DNA from: UBA9732 sp963621975
GTDB lineage: Bacteria > Spirochaetota > Spirochaetia > Sphaerochaetales > Sphaerochaetaceae
Direction: 5' to 3'
DNA length: 60,407 nucleotides
Assembly: GCA_963621975.1 (NCBI GenBank)
Contig: CAVFGI010000008.1
Span: 1 to 60,407 of the forward strand
The notes below the pieces were generated by a model. The model was not told the origin of the DNA. It searched no databases and saw nothing but the letters and a program-made list of their open reading frames with translations. Below are positions 7,586-15,962 of the stretch, piece after piece. Both the position numbers and the translations under genes were made by a program. Positions within the stretch are counted from its first letter, which is position 1, and every line of letters begins with the position of its first letter.

Positions 7586-8737
7586 GTGTTAATTTTAGAG
7601 AAACACATGGTTGAGTATGGGGACAATGCTCAGGTTTTAGTGACAGTTCCAGGTGTTGTTACTTTTGCTGGAGAGTTCTCGGATTACAGTCAAGGTTATG
7701 CTCTTTGTGGGACAAGCTCAAAAACGCTTACCATTGCTGTGTCTAACCGTAACGACGCATCTGTTAGAGTGTTAAGTATTCCTTCTAATGACAAAAAGAA
7801 ATTTTCACTAACCTCAATTAAGTATAGAAAAGAAGATAGGTGGGGTAATTACATAAAGGGCATAATTGCTGAACTTCAAAAGCTTACAGTGGTCTCGGGT
7901 ATGAATATAACTCTTTCTGGTGCTTTGCTTTTGGGTGATGGAAAAATACTCTCAGCAGCTATCGGGATAGGTATATGTCTAGCTTTTTGTAGGATGACAG
8001 GATTCGAGATGGACCATGCCACCATAGCTAGATGCTGTTGTATGTCGAGCTCAAAGTTCTGTAAAGAGCTTACAAATTACCATTTAATACTCTCTATCTT
8101 GAAGGCCCAAGAAGGCAAATTCATGCTTTTTGATATGTTGAAGCATAATTATAGGTATGTGGATGACCCTTTTAGCGGTTCTAATTATTCCTTATTACTT
8201 GCAGATGGCCATATTCCTCCTGTTGCTATGCGTGAAGAGTTGTATGCAAGACATAATCAAGCAAAAGAAGTTATGTCTGAAATTGCACGAGTTGCAGATA
8301 GAGGTAGCTTTAGAGATTTTCCTACAAGCGATGTCAGTGACCGGCTTATGCCAATTAGCGAAGAGACTAGAAAAATTGGGTGTTACGTCTTTGAGGAAAG
8401 TCAAATTGCAAAAGCTCTGGCTAAGTATTTTGAAGAAAAAAATTTCATGCAAATAGGAAAATTATTTTCAAAGCTCGGAAAAGGTCTTAGAGATTGCATG
8501 GAAATTACTTGTCCGGAGCTGGATTGGCTTGCAAAACGCTCCATGGAAGTTAAGGGTTGCATTGGAAATAGCATTGTTTACAGTGGCTGTGGTGGTTTTA
8601 TTGCAGTTGTCATGGAAAAGGCTTCAGTGTCCTCTTATGCATCAAAACTAGAAGAATATGAGAGGATCTTTGGGTTTAAGGTATCTGTTGAGGATTATAA
8701 ACCCTGTGGAGTCGTAAGTATTGTTGAAAACTATTAG
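7586..8737 (+). CDS. Degenerate galactokinase-like GHMP-family protein
   Basis: A protein of 383 residues with a recognisable but eroded galactokinase layout. An N-terminal signature reads PGVVTFAGEFSDYSQGYAL, where galactokinase has a PGRVNLIGEHTDY-type motif. The ATP-binding glycine/serine loop is replaced by LLGDGKILSAAIGIG (family: PxGxGLSSSAA). A C-terminal GCIGNSIVYSGCGGFIAVV corresponds to the GGFGG motif. The key Arg and His of motif 1 are missing, so classical galactokinase activity is doubtful; it may bind another ligand or be regulatory. I chose GTG at 7586 because AAGGA lies 7 bases upstream; the longer in-frame TTG start at 7538 has no such site. It sits between a terminator and nifS. 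Confidence 0.6.
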   Translation: MLILEKHMVEYGDNAQVLVTVPGVVTFAGEFSDYSQGYALCGTSSKTLTIAVSNRNDASVRVLSIPSNDKKKFSLTSIKYRKEDRWGNYIKGIIAELQKLTVVSGMNITLSGALLLGDGKILSAAIGIGICLAFCRMTGFEMDHATIARCCCMSSSKFCKELTNYHLILSILKAQEGKFMLFDMLKHNYRYVDDPFSGSNYSLLLADGHIPPVAMREELYARHNQAKEVMSEIARVADRGSFRDFPTSDVSDRLMPISEETRKIGCYVFEESQIAKALAKYFEEKNFMQIGKLFSKLGKGLRDCMEITCPELDWLAKRSMEVKGCIGNSIVYSGCGGFIAVVMEKASVSSYASKLEEYERIFGFKVSVEDYKPCGVVSIVENY

Positions 8738-8813
8738 TTAGATACCTCTTCCTATCTTGACGATAATTTATTCAAAGGCTATTTTTGCACTGGAGAATAA
8801 AAGAGAAATTATT

Positions 8814-9971
8814 ATGGGAAGAATAGTTTATCTAGACAATAACGCAACAACTCAGCTTGCTCCTGAAGTTCAGAAAGCTTTAGCAGAAGTTGAAGGTAGT
8901 GTTTACGGAAATGCTTCAAGCATGCATACCTTTGGAAGAAGGGCAAGTGCTTTGGTAGAAGAAGCTAGACATAACGTGGCAAGCCTTATAGATTGTGACC
9001 CTAAAGAAATAACTTTTACAAGTGGTGCCTCTGAGGCAAATAATACCATCTTTGAAATTGCTCGTTCTATCATAGATAAAAAGGGAAGTGGAAGAATTGT
9101 TACTACTACAATTGAGCATCCTTCTATCATTGAAACTATTAAATTCTTGCGCCAACATGGGATTACAGTTGACCAGGCACCAGTAGATAGGGAAGGGCGT
9201 GTTATTCTTTCTGAATTTGAAAAGTTAATGGGCCCTGATGTTGTACTTGTTTCTGTAATGACAGGAAATAATGAGACAGGTTCAATGCAAGAGATTGAAA
9301 AAATATCTGCTATTGCTCATAAATATGGTTCTCTTTTCCATACAGATGCAACTCAAGCAATAGGTAAGATTGAAGTATCTTGTCGCAAATGGAATTTAGA
9401 CTACCTTTCCTGTAGTGGACATAAGTTTTATGGACCAAAGGGAGTTGGAGTCCTTTATGTCAAGTCAGGAGCTCCTTTTGAGACTTTTGTTCATGGAGGA
9501 GAACAGGAGCATGGAAGAAGAGCAGGTACATACAATACTCCTGCAATTTATGGTCTAGGAATTGCTGCAAAACTTGCAAAAGAGGGAATTCAAAAGGAAC
9601 ATGATAAACTTTGGGCTATGAGAGAGAAACTCAGAAAGGGAATTATTGCCTCCGTTCCAAACGTTGTTATAAATGGTTGTCAAGAACATTGCTTGCCGGG
9701 AACTTTGGATGTGTCTTTTGAGAATGTCGAAGGTGAATCCATTCTTCTTATGCTTGATATGAGTGGTATTGCAGTCTCAACCGGTTCTGCCTGTGCTACC
9801 GGATCTCTTGAGCCTAGTTACGTACTTTTGGCAAGTGGTCTTGATGTTGAGCTTGCACATGGCTCAATTAGGTTTTCATTTGGCCGATATAACACAATGG
9901 AAGATGTGGATTACGTCTTGGAGGTTTTGCCTCCAATCATTAAACGCTTGAGAGAAATCTCTACAAGATAG
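8814..9971 (+). CDS. nifS: Cysteine desulfurase, NifS/IscS class
   Basis: A PLP enzyme of 385 residues that takes sulfur from cysteine for Fe-S cluster assembly. Visible are the N-terminal YLDNNATT, the TSGASEANN loop, the HTDATQAIGK aspartate site, PLP lysine K204 in SGHKFYGPKG, and catalytic C327 in the extended loop GSACATGSLEPS. The start is ATG 8814, the canonical family beginning (MGRIVYLDNNATT); an upstream in-frame ATG at 8757 adds 19 residues with no homology. nifU follows 10 bases later, so this is a minimal two-gene NIF-type Fe-S system. In-window clients would include the aconitase, the AOR-family protein and the RicT-like protein. Confidence 0.93.
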   Translation: MGRIVYLDNNATTQLAPEVQKALAEVEGSVYGNASSMHTFGRRASALVEEARHNVASLIDCDPKEITFTSGASEANNTIFEIARSIIDKKGSGRIVTTTIEHPSIIETIKFLRQHGITVDQAPVDREGRVILSEFEKLMGPDVVLVSVMTGNNETGSMQEIEKISAIAHKYGSLFHTDATQAIGKIEVSCRKWNLDYLSCSGHKFYGPKGVGVLYVKSGAPFETFVHGGEQEHGRRAGTYNTPAIYGLGIAAKLAKEGIQKEHDKLWAMREKLRKGIIASVPNVVINGCQEHCLPGTLDVSFENVEGESILLMLDMSGIAVSTGSACATGSLEPSYVLLASGLDVELAHGSIRFSFGRYNTMEDVDYVLEVLPPIIKRLREISTR

Positions 9972-9981
9972 TGAGGTTAAT

Positions 9982-10593
9982 ATGGATAGTTTTATGACCC
10001 AATGGGTTTATACCGATACTGTTAAAGATCATTTTATGAATCCAAGAAATATTTGGAGAAAAGAAGAGAACTGGGAACCTGAAGGAGTAGGAGAGGTTGG
10101 CTCTCTTGCTTGTGGAGACCAAATGCGAGTAGGTATTAAGGTTGCAGATGGCAAAATTGCCGACATCCGTTGGCTTACATACGGCTGCGCAAGTGCAATT
10201 GCTAGTACTTCTATGATGAGTGAACTGGTTAAAGGAATGACACTTGAAGAAGCATACAAAATTACTCCTGCAATGATTACAGATGCCCTTGGCGGTCTTC
10301 CTGAGCATAAATTCCACTGTTCTGTTCTTGGAGATAAGGCTCTTAGAGCTGCAATTGATGACTATCTAGAGAAGAAAGGTCTAGATAATCCTTACAAAAA
10401 GAGTGTGGCAAAGATTATTTGTGAGTGTAAGGGTGTTACAGACCAAATGATTGAAGAGCTTGTCAAAACAGACAAGGCCAAGACTCTTGAAGACCTTCAG
10501 CGTCTTACTGGCTATGGTACAGGCTGTGGAAAGTGCAAGAATAAAGTTGCCCTTCAGTTTGAAGAGTACCGTCATATTTATGGCAAAAATTAG
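9982..10593 (+). CDS. nifU: NifU-type Fe-S scaffold (IscU domain plus BFD-like [2Fe-2S] domain)
   Basis: A 203-residue scaffold for cluster assembly, partner of the upstream NifS. The N-terminal IscU-like domain has the three ligand cysteines C44 (ACGD), C69 (YGCASA) and C113 (HCSVLG). The second half is a bacterioferritin-associated ferredoxin-like domain with C147/C149 (ICECKGVTD) and C182/C185 (GTGCGKCK). The Nfu-type C-terminal domain of Azotobacter NifU is absent. GAGGT lies 5-9 bases before the ATG. Its TAG stop overlaps the TAA stop of the convergent lysR gene by two bases, so there is no room for a terminator. Confidence 0.93.
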   Translation: MDSFMTQWVYTDTVKDHFMNPRNIWRKEENWEPEGVGEVGSLACGDQMRVGIKVADGKIADIRWLTYGCASAIASTSMMSELVKGMTLEEAYKITPAMITDALGGLPEHKFHCSVLGDKALRAAIDDYLEKKGLDNPYKKSVAKIICECKGVTDQMIEELVKTDKAKTLEDLQRLTGYGTGCGKCKNKVALQFEEYRHIYGKN

Positions 10594-11480
10594 CTAAAAT
10601 TGTAGTTTGTTGAATAAGGATAGATTTTCTTTCGTTTAACAGCCTCTTTGATAAATGCTTTGGCTTGTGGTAACTGTGCTACGCTTGATTTGCAGTATAG
10701 ATACGTTAATCTTACAAAAGGGGTTCCATCTGCGAAAAAACAAGGGGTAGAGCAACCTTCAAAGTTTGCAAGAGCAATTTCTGGAATAAGTGCCCAGCCA
10801 AGACCACGTTTGACAAGGTCCATGCTAGAAGTAATTGAGTCTACTTTTATTAAGTGTTCCGACTGTTTTATTTTATTTTCATGGCGCCATTTTGCCATCA
10901 AAGAGTATTGAACCGCATCAGTTTCTCTATCTATATACGTGTATGAATTCAAATCTCTACCTTCAAATTCTTTGTTACAGACAACGCACATAGCTTCAAC
11001 GCTTAAAAGTTTTTTTAGCCCTTCCCAGTTGTAATCTCCTCTGCTAATTGCAATATCAAGTTCATCTGAAAGGACCATTGGATAAAGAAGGTGCCCCTTT
11101 TGTGTAATTATTTTTAGGTTTACATTTGGATAATCTTTATGAAATGCGGAGACAAGATCTGGAAGATGATAAATCATATAGTTGTCAGAAACCCCAACCA
11201 CTAAACTACCAAAGACATCTCCACTTGTTTCATGAAGGCACAGTTTCATCTCTGAAATTTCTTCTGAAATTGAAGAGCAATACTTAAGGACTTTTTCTCC
11301 AGACGGGGTGAAATGTACTCCAGAATGGCTTCTTATAAATAAAACAGTATTAAGCTCATCCTCAATGTTGCTAATTCTTTTTGAAATTGCAGATTGCGTT
11401 AGATTCATACGATCAGCTGTTTTTGTAATGTTTTTTGTCATATTAAGATTTTGAATCAATTCAAAGTCTATTTCATCCAT
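10590..11480 (-). CDS. LysR-family transcriptional regulator of the citrate operon
   Basis: A 296-residue regulator. The N-terminal winged helix-turn-helix (about 1-62) contains TKTADRMNLTQSAISKRISNIEDEL, and the rest is a periplasmic-binding-protein-like effector domain. The gene is divergent from tctC and the citrate genes, the usual LysR arrangement, so it probably controls that operon in response to citrate or a related tricarboxylate (inference). The start is ATG at 11480 (MDEIDFELIQ), preceded by GAGAGGGGC; the open frame extends 18 codons further upstream but without a site. It converges on nifU with overlapping stops. Confidence 0.88.
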   Translation of the reverse strand: MDEIDFELIQNLNMTKNITKTADRMNLTQSAISKRISNIEDELNTVLFIRSHSGVHFTPSGEKVLKYCSSISEEISEMKLCLHETSGDVFGSLVVGVSDNYMIYHLPDLVSAFHKDYPNVNLKIITQKGHLLYPMVLSDELDIAISRGDYNWEGLKKLLSVEAMCVVCNKEFEGRDLNSYTYIDRETDAVQYSLMAKWRHENKIKQSEHLIKVDSITSSMDLVKRGLGWALIPEIALANFEGCSTPCFFADGTPFVRLTYLYCKSSVAQLPQAKAFIKEAVKRKKIYPYSTNYNFS

Positions 11481-11511
11481 GCTTAAAGCCCCTCTCTTTA
11501 GAATAGATATA

Positions 11512-11529
11512 TTCCATTTTGTAATGGAA
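11512..11529. promoter_or_regulatory. Candidate LysR operator between lysR and tctC
   Basis: An inverted repeat TTCCAT-N6-ATGGAA lies just upstream of the lysR start codon, in the divergent intergenic region. Its size and symmetry suit a LysR-type recognition site (T-N11-A class). A TATATT box near 11576 could be the tctC -10. Confidence 0.4.
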
Positions 11530-11637
11530 ATCAATGAAATACTTTCAATTTTTTTTTAGATAAAGCCGTGCGAATATATATTAAATGAGTTTATCTCGTT
11601 CACGTTAATTTACTAACTTTTCATAGGGAGGACTATT

Positions 11638-12648
11638 ATGAAAAAAGGTTTGGCTATTCTTTTGGTTCTTGCTCTTGCTTTCACAGCTTTTGCAAATGGC
11701 TCAACAGAAGAGGATGCTTCTGGAGAATGGACTTTTAAGAGAAAAATTGAACTAGTATGTCCATGGGGACTTGGTGGTGGAGCAGACTCAACTCTTCGTC
11801 CAATGGCAACTCTTCTTCAGAGAGAACTTGGTGTTGCAGTAGAAGTTCGTAACGAAGCAGGTGCTGGCGGAGTTCAAGGTATTGAATACACATATAAGCA
11901 GCCAGCTGATGGATATACATTCATGCTTGGAACACAGTCTTTGTATATTCAGGACATGCTTGGAAATACTTCAATGGATTTCAAGACAGAGTTTGAGTGT
12001 ATTGACGTTCTTGTTCACTCTATTAATATGCTTGCTGGTTCAAAGAAACAACTTGACAAATATGGAATTAAGAACTTCTCAGATCTTAAGGCATATGCAG
12101 CAGCTCATCCATACGAGATTTCAGTTGGTATGCTTACAACAACTGGTGTTGATGGAATGTGTTTTGAACTTGCAACAGAAGGCTTAGATCTTAATATTGT
12201 ACAGTACGGTGGTGGTGCAGAAGTTAACGCTGACCTTGCTGGTGGACACTGTGACTTGGCTGTTGGTGGATATGATGACATGAGCGGACTTATTGAGTCT
12301 GGTGATATTGTTCCTCTTCTTGTTTTCTGTGAACACAGACTCTCAATCTTCCCAGATTGCGAATGTACAGCAGAAGTTGGAATTGACTCATATGCAGGTC
12401 CATGGAGAGGAATTTTCGCAAAGGCTGGAACTCCTCAGGGTGCAATTGACGCTCTCGTAGCAGCGATTGAAAAATGTAAAGAAGATCCATCATGGCAGGA
12501 ATTCCTTCATAATGCAGCTTATGATGAGAGAACAGTTCCAGAGCCAGGTGCAGAGCTCGAAGCTTTCTGCCGGAGTGAATACAAGGATTTGAGAGATTAT
12601 ATGTATAATCAAGAAACACTTGAGAAAGATTACGCAGATCTTAAGTAA
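11638..12648 (+). CDS. tctC: Tripartite tricarboxylate transporter substrate-binding protein
   Basis: A periplasmic solute-binding protein of 336 residues, BUG/TctC family. The signal peptide MKKGLAILLVLALAFTAFA precedes the mature NGSTEED. The family signature region follows: CPWGLGGGADSTLRPMA (ligand loop), VEVRNEAGAGGVQG, and the second loop near GGGAEVNADLAGGHCD. No lipobox cysteine is present. It delivers tricarboxylates, here probably citrate, to TctAB. It heads the operon with a good GGGAGG site; a hairpin separates it from tctB. Confidence 0.9.
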   Translation: MKKGLAILLVLALAFTAFANGSTEEDASGEWTFKRKIELVCPWGLGGGADSTLRPMATLLQRELGVAVEVRNEAGAGGVQGIEYTYKQPADGYTFMLGTQSLYIQDMLGNTSMDFKTEFECIDVLVHSINMLAGSKKQLDKYGIKNFSDLKAYAAAHPYEISVGMLTTTGVDGMCFELATEGLDLNIVQYGGGAEVNADLAGGHCDLAVGGYDDMSGLIESGDIVPLLVFCEHRLSIFPDCECTAEVGIDSYAGPWRGIFAKAGTPQGAIDALVAAIEKCKEDPSWQEFLHNAAYDERTVPEPGAELEAFCRSEYKDLRDYMYNQETLEKDYADLK

Positions 12649-12660
12649 AATTAATGGTTA

Positions 12661-12690
12661 GAGGTTTTTGCAAACAATTGCAAAAACCTC
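12661..12690 (+). terminator. Perfect 12-bp inverted repeat between tctC and tctB
   Basis: GAGGTTTTTGCA and TGCAAAAACCTC pair across a 6-base loop. No T-run follows on the plus strand and the operon clearly continues. A 3' mRNA-stabilising or partial-termination hairpin raising tctC over tctBA is the likely role. It shares the GAGGTTTTTGCA arm with the other palindromes in the window. Confidence 0.6.
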
Positions 12691-12709
12691 GTTAATAGGA
12701 GGAAACCCC

Positions 12710-13231
12710 TTGTTTGAATTAATTTCTAATATCATTTTGCTCGTGTTCATGGTTTATTCCTTCTTTACACACGTGCTGGAAGCTAATGTTTCTAAAAGTT
12801 ATTTGAAAAACCCATCTAATTTGATGCCAGATGTATGGCCAAAAGTCATTATTGGACTTATGGTTCTTTGTCTTGCAATCAATATTGTAAAGATTATTCG
12901 CAAGAATAAGGATAATCCTGATTTTAATTTCAAATCATTCTTTGCAAACAGTGCTACATTTTTTAAGAGTAGAACATTCTTTGGAATTGTAATTTTGATA
13001 GTTGCATCCTTAATCATTGAAACCTTTGGATTTGTTGTTACAACTTTCCTTCTTTTGGTTAGTTATGGATATCTCCTTGGTGAAAGAAAGATTGTTCGTT
13101 TGATGGTTGTTTCGTTGGTTCTTGCATTGCTACTACACATTGTTTTCAGTGGCTTGCTGGATGTCACACTACCAAGAGGTACAATAGGTTTCCTTAGAAA
13201 CTTTGCATTGTTCCTTGAGAACTTGTTTTAA
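12710..13231 (+). CDS. tctB: Tripartite tricarboxylate transporter small membrane subunit
   Basis: A 173-residue membrane protein with four hydrophobic helices (about 5-25, 50-65, 95-130 and 140-155), the TctB pattern. I chose TTG at 12710 since AGGAGG lies 7 bases upstream; an earlier in-frame TTG at 12668 falls inside the hairpin and has no site. It lies between tctC and tctA and forms the membrane complex with TctA. Confidence 0.85.
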   Translation: MFELISNIILLVFMVYSFFTHVLEANVSKSYLKNPSNLMPDVWPKVIIGLMVLCLAINIVKIIRKNKDNPDFNFKSFFANSATFFKSRTFFGIVILIVASLIIETFGFVVTTFLLLVSYGYLLGERKIVRLMVVSLVLALLLHIVFSGLLDVTLPRGTIGFLRNFALFLENLF

Positions 13232-13243
13232 GGAGGTCGTGAT

Positions 13244-14752
13244 ATGAGTTTTGGTGAAATGTTCGCAAGCGGCCTTTCCGCAGTTTTTTCCGGTGGCCAT
13301 TTCTTCATGGTTTTACTGGCAATTGTTCTTGGTACTATTTTTGGTGCCCTTCCTGGTGTTAGTGCCACAATGGCAGTTGCACTTGGTTTGACATTTACTT
13401 ATACAATGGAACCTGTTCCTGCAATTGTTTTCCTTGTAGCAATTTACTGCTCGTCAATTACAGGTGGTTCTATTACAGCTATTCTTTTCAAGATTCCTGG
13501 AGTTCCTTCATCTGCTCCTACAACCTTTGACGGCTATCCAATGGCAAAACAAGGTCAAGCAGGTAAGGCTCTTGGTGTTGCATTGTTCTGTTCTGCTGTT
13601 GGTGGTTTGTTCTCTGCAATAGTCATGTTTGCATTAAGTAGTCCTCTTTCAAAGGCCGCTCTTGCATTCTCCCAGGGGGACTTGTTTGCAGTTACTTTCC
13701 TTGGTTTGTCAATTCTTTCTGTTCTTGACATGGACCACATTCTTACAACCATTATTTCTGGTTTGTTAGGACTTTTCTTGGCCTGTATTGGACAGGATCC
13801 AATGGCCGGTGTAAGACGTCTTACATATGGTAGCAGACAGCTTCTTTCAGGTCTTGAGATGATTCCTGTTCTTATTGGCCTTTTTGCAGTTACAGAAGTT
13901 CTCAAACAGACAAATGAGAAAAAGCGTCTTTCAGCTGAAGATGGAATTTCCAATGGCCGTGTAAGTACAAAGATGCCTTCCTTCAAGGAAATGTTGCAGA
14001 TTAAGTGGGTCATGCTCCGCTGTAGTATTGTTGGAACAATAGTTGGTATTCTCCCAGGTGCTGGTGCTACAATTGCTTCCTTCATGTGTTATGCAATGGA
14101 AAATAAGATTTCAAAGTACCCAGAAAAGTTTGGAACAGGTATCATTGATGGTATTGCAGCTTCTGAAACTGCAAACAACGCAGCAACAGGCGGAGCTATG
14201 GTTCCTCTTCTTACTCTTGGTATTCCTGGTGGAAATGCGGCAGCAGTTATGATGTCAGCTCTTGCACTTAAGGGTGTTCAAATGGGTCCTCTGCTTCTTA
14301 CAAACCAGCCAGAGTTCCTTTCTGCAACATTCGTTTCCATGGTTATCACCAACATTTTGATGGTTGTTGTTGCTATGGGTATTGCAAAGATTTTTGCACA
14401 GATTCTTGCAATTCCTTACAGCTATCTTGGACCTATCATTCTCATGCTTGCACTTATTGGATCTTACTCTGAAAGTGGTGCCGTTGGTGTTAAGGTTATG
14501 GTTATTGCTGGTATCTTTGGTATTGTTGTCAAATACATGCATCTTAACAGTGCTGCAATAGTCTTAGGACTTGTTCTTGGTGGCATGTGTGAAGAACACT
14601 TCAGCAGATCTTACCTTATGAACAATGGTAATGTCTTTAAGGTTCTGTTTGGTACTCCTATTGCTGCAGTTGTCATGACAGTTTGTATTCTCATGCTTCT
14701 CAGCCCTCTGTTCATGCCTCTAATCAAGAAGGTAAAGGGAGGAAAGAAATGA
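13244..14752 (+). CDS. tctA: Tripartite tricarboxylate transporter large permease
   Basis: A 502-residue integral membrane protein with about 12 helices. Family motifs are GTIFGALPGVSATMAVAL near the start, PGVPSSAPTTFDGYPMA, the second-half repeat GILPGAGATIASFM, and ETANNAATGGAMVPLLTLGIPG. It uses the ion gradient to import the substrate handed over by TctC. The start follows AAGGAGG 7 bases away; the stop overlaps citD by ATGA, so uptake and citrate lyase are translationally coupled. Confidence 0.94.
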   Translation: MSFGEMFASGLSAVFSGGHFFMVLLAIVLGTIFGALPGVSATMAVALGLTFTYTMEPVPAIVFLVAIYCSSITGGSITAILFKIPGVPSSAPTTFDGYPMAKQGQAGKALGVALFCSAVGGLFSAIVMFALSSPLSKAALAFSQGDLFAVTFLGLSILSVLDMDHILTTIISGLLGLFLACIGQDPMAGVRRLTYGSRQLLSGLEMIPVLIGLFAVTEVLKQTNEKKRLSAEDGISNGRVSTKMPSFKEMLQIKWVMLRCSIVGTIVGILPGAGATIASFMCYAMENKISKYPEKFGTGIIDGIAASETANNAATGGAMVPLLTLGIPGGNAAAVMMSALALKGVQMGPLLLTNQPEFLSATFVSMVITNILMVVVAMGIAKIFAQILAIPYSYLGPIILMLALIGSYSESGAVGVKVMVIAGIFGIVVKYMHLNSAAIVLGLVLGGMCEEHFSRSYLMNNGNVFKVLFGTPIAAVVMTVCILMLLSPLFMPLIKKVKGGKK

Positions 14753-15051
14753 CCATAGAGAAATCTGCTGTTGCAGGTACGCTCGAGAGTTCAGATGCTA
14801 TGGTTACTGTAGAACCCGGAAATAATGGGATTGAACTTAGTGTGTCATCAAGTGTTATGAATCAATATGGTCGCCAAATTAAGGCGACCATACTTGAGAC
14901 GCTGGACAGACTTGAGGTAAAGAACGGAAAAGTTGTTGTAGTTGATAAGGGTGCTTTGGATTGTACTCTCAAAGCTCGTGTTGAATGTGCTGTTTTTAGA
15001 AGCTGCGACAAATCTTGTTCAAACATCCCTTGGGGAGGGCAAATAAAGTGA
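14749..15051 (+). CDS. citD: Citrate lyase acyl carrier protein (gamma subunit)
   Basis: A 100-residue carrier subunit. The segment AGTLESSDAMVTVEP holds the serine that receives the 2'-(5''-phosphoribosyl)-3'-dephospho-CoA group, and ELSVSSSVMNQYG follows as in CitD. Start ATG 14749 overlaps the tctA stop, with GGGAGG upstream; its own stop overlaps citE (GTGA). The modifying enzymes CitXG and CitC are encoded further along the same operon. Confidence 0.93.
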   Translation: MTIEKSAVAGTLESSDAMVTVEPGNNGIELSVSSSVMNQYGRQIKATILETLDRLEVKNGKVVVVDKGALDCTLKARVECAVFRSCDKSCSNIPWGGQIK

Positions 15052-15962
15052 TTCCAAGACCTAGACCAGAAAGGTTCCGTTTAAGAAGAACCATGATGTT
15101 CATGAATGCTCAGAAACCGGGTCTTATCAAGGACGCTTACATTTATGGATGTGATTCCATAATGCTTGACCTTGAGGATGCAGTTGCTGAAAACCAGAAG
15201 GATTCTGCTCGTTTTTCACTGTACCATGCATTGAAATCCATTGATTATGGTGATACAGAAGTTATTGTTAGAATTAATGGCCTTGATACTCCTCATTGGC
15301 AAGAAGACATTAGAGTTGTAGTTGCTGGTGGAGCCGATGGTATTCGTATTGCAAAGTGCGAAAGTGCCCAAGATGTAAAGACTGTTGAAGCTGCTGTTAC
15401 TGAAGCAGAAAAGGAATTTGGAGTTGAAGTTGGAAGAACTCTCTTAATGGCTGCTCTTGAAAGTCCTAAAGGAATTCTTAATGCATATGAAATCTGCTCA
15501 GCTTCCAAGCGTATGTTTGGGGTTGCACTCTCCGGGGGAGATTTCAGAAAGTGCATGAGAACAAAATTCCAAAGAGATGGGATAGATTTGTTAGCTGCTA
15601 GGGGTCAAATGCTTCTTGCTGCAAGAGCTGCAGGGATTCAGTGCTTTGATACTGTTTTCACAAACCTTGATGATGATGAGGGCTTTATGGCTGAACTTCT
15701 TCAGAATAAGGCTATGGGTTTTGATGGAAAGAGTCTTATTAATCCAAAACAGATTAGACCTGTTCATGAACTTTTTGCTCCTACAGAAAAAGAAATTATC
15801 ACAGCAGAGAGAATTGTTTCTGCTTATAAAGAACAATCGGCAGCAGGTGTTGGAGTCTTTACTCTTGATGGAAAGATGATTGACATTGCTTTTATTCCAG
15901 GTGCTGAGCATACGCTTAAGCTTGCTAAAGCCTGTGGGCTGTATAATGGAGGTCTTGTATGA
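15048..15962 (+). CDS. citE: Citrate lyase beta subunit (citryl-CoA lyase)
   Basis: A 304-residue HpcH/HpaI-fold lyase cleaving citryl-ACP to acetyl-ACP and oxaloacetate. Motifs are RLRRTMMFMNA near the N-terminus, DSIMLDLEDAV (metal site), a conserved RINGLD, ALESPKGI and GFDGKSLINPKQI. The start is GTG 15048 with GGGAGG 9 bases upstream, overlapping the citD stop. The 3' end overlaps citF by ATGA. Confidence 0.94.
   Translation: MIPRPRPERFRLRRTMMFMNAQKPGLIKDAYIYGCDSIMLDLEDAVAENQKDSARFSLYHALKSIDYGDTEVIVRINGLDTPHWQEDIRVVVAGGADGIRIAKCESAQDVKTVEAAVTEAEKEFGVEVGRTLLMAALESPKGILNAYEICSASKRMFGVALSGGDFRKCMRTKFQRDGIDLLAARGQMLLAARAAGIQCFDTVFTNLDDDEGFMAELLQNKAMGFDGKSLINPKQIRPVHELFAPTEKEIITAERIVSAYKEQSAAGVGVFTLDGKMIDIAFIPGAEHTLKLAKACGLYNGGLV

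Noticed and set aside
13555..14085. Minus-strand open frame of 176 codons opposite tctA
   Set aside because: tctA is a clear full-length gene; the antisense frame shows no family features and no ribosome site.
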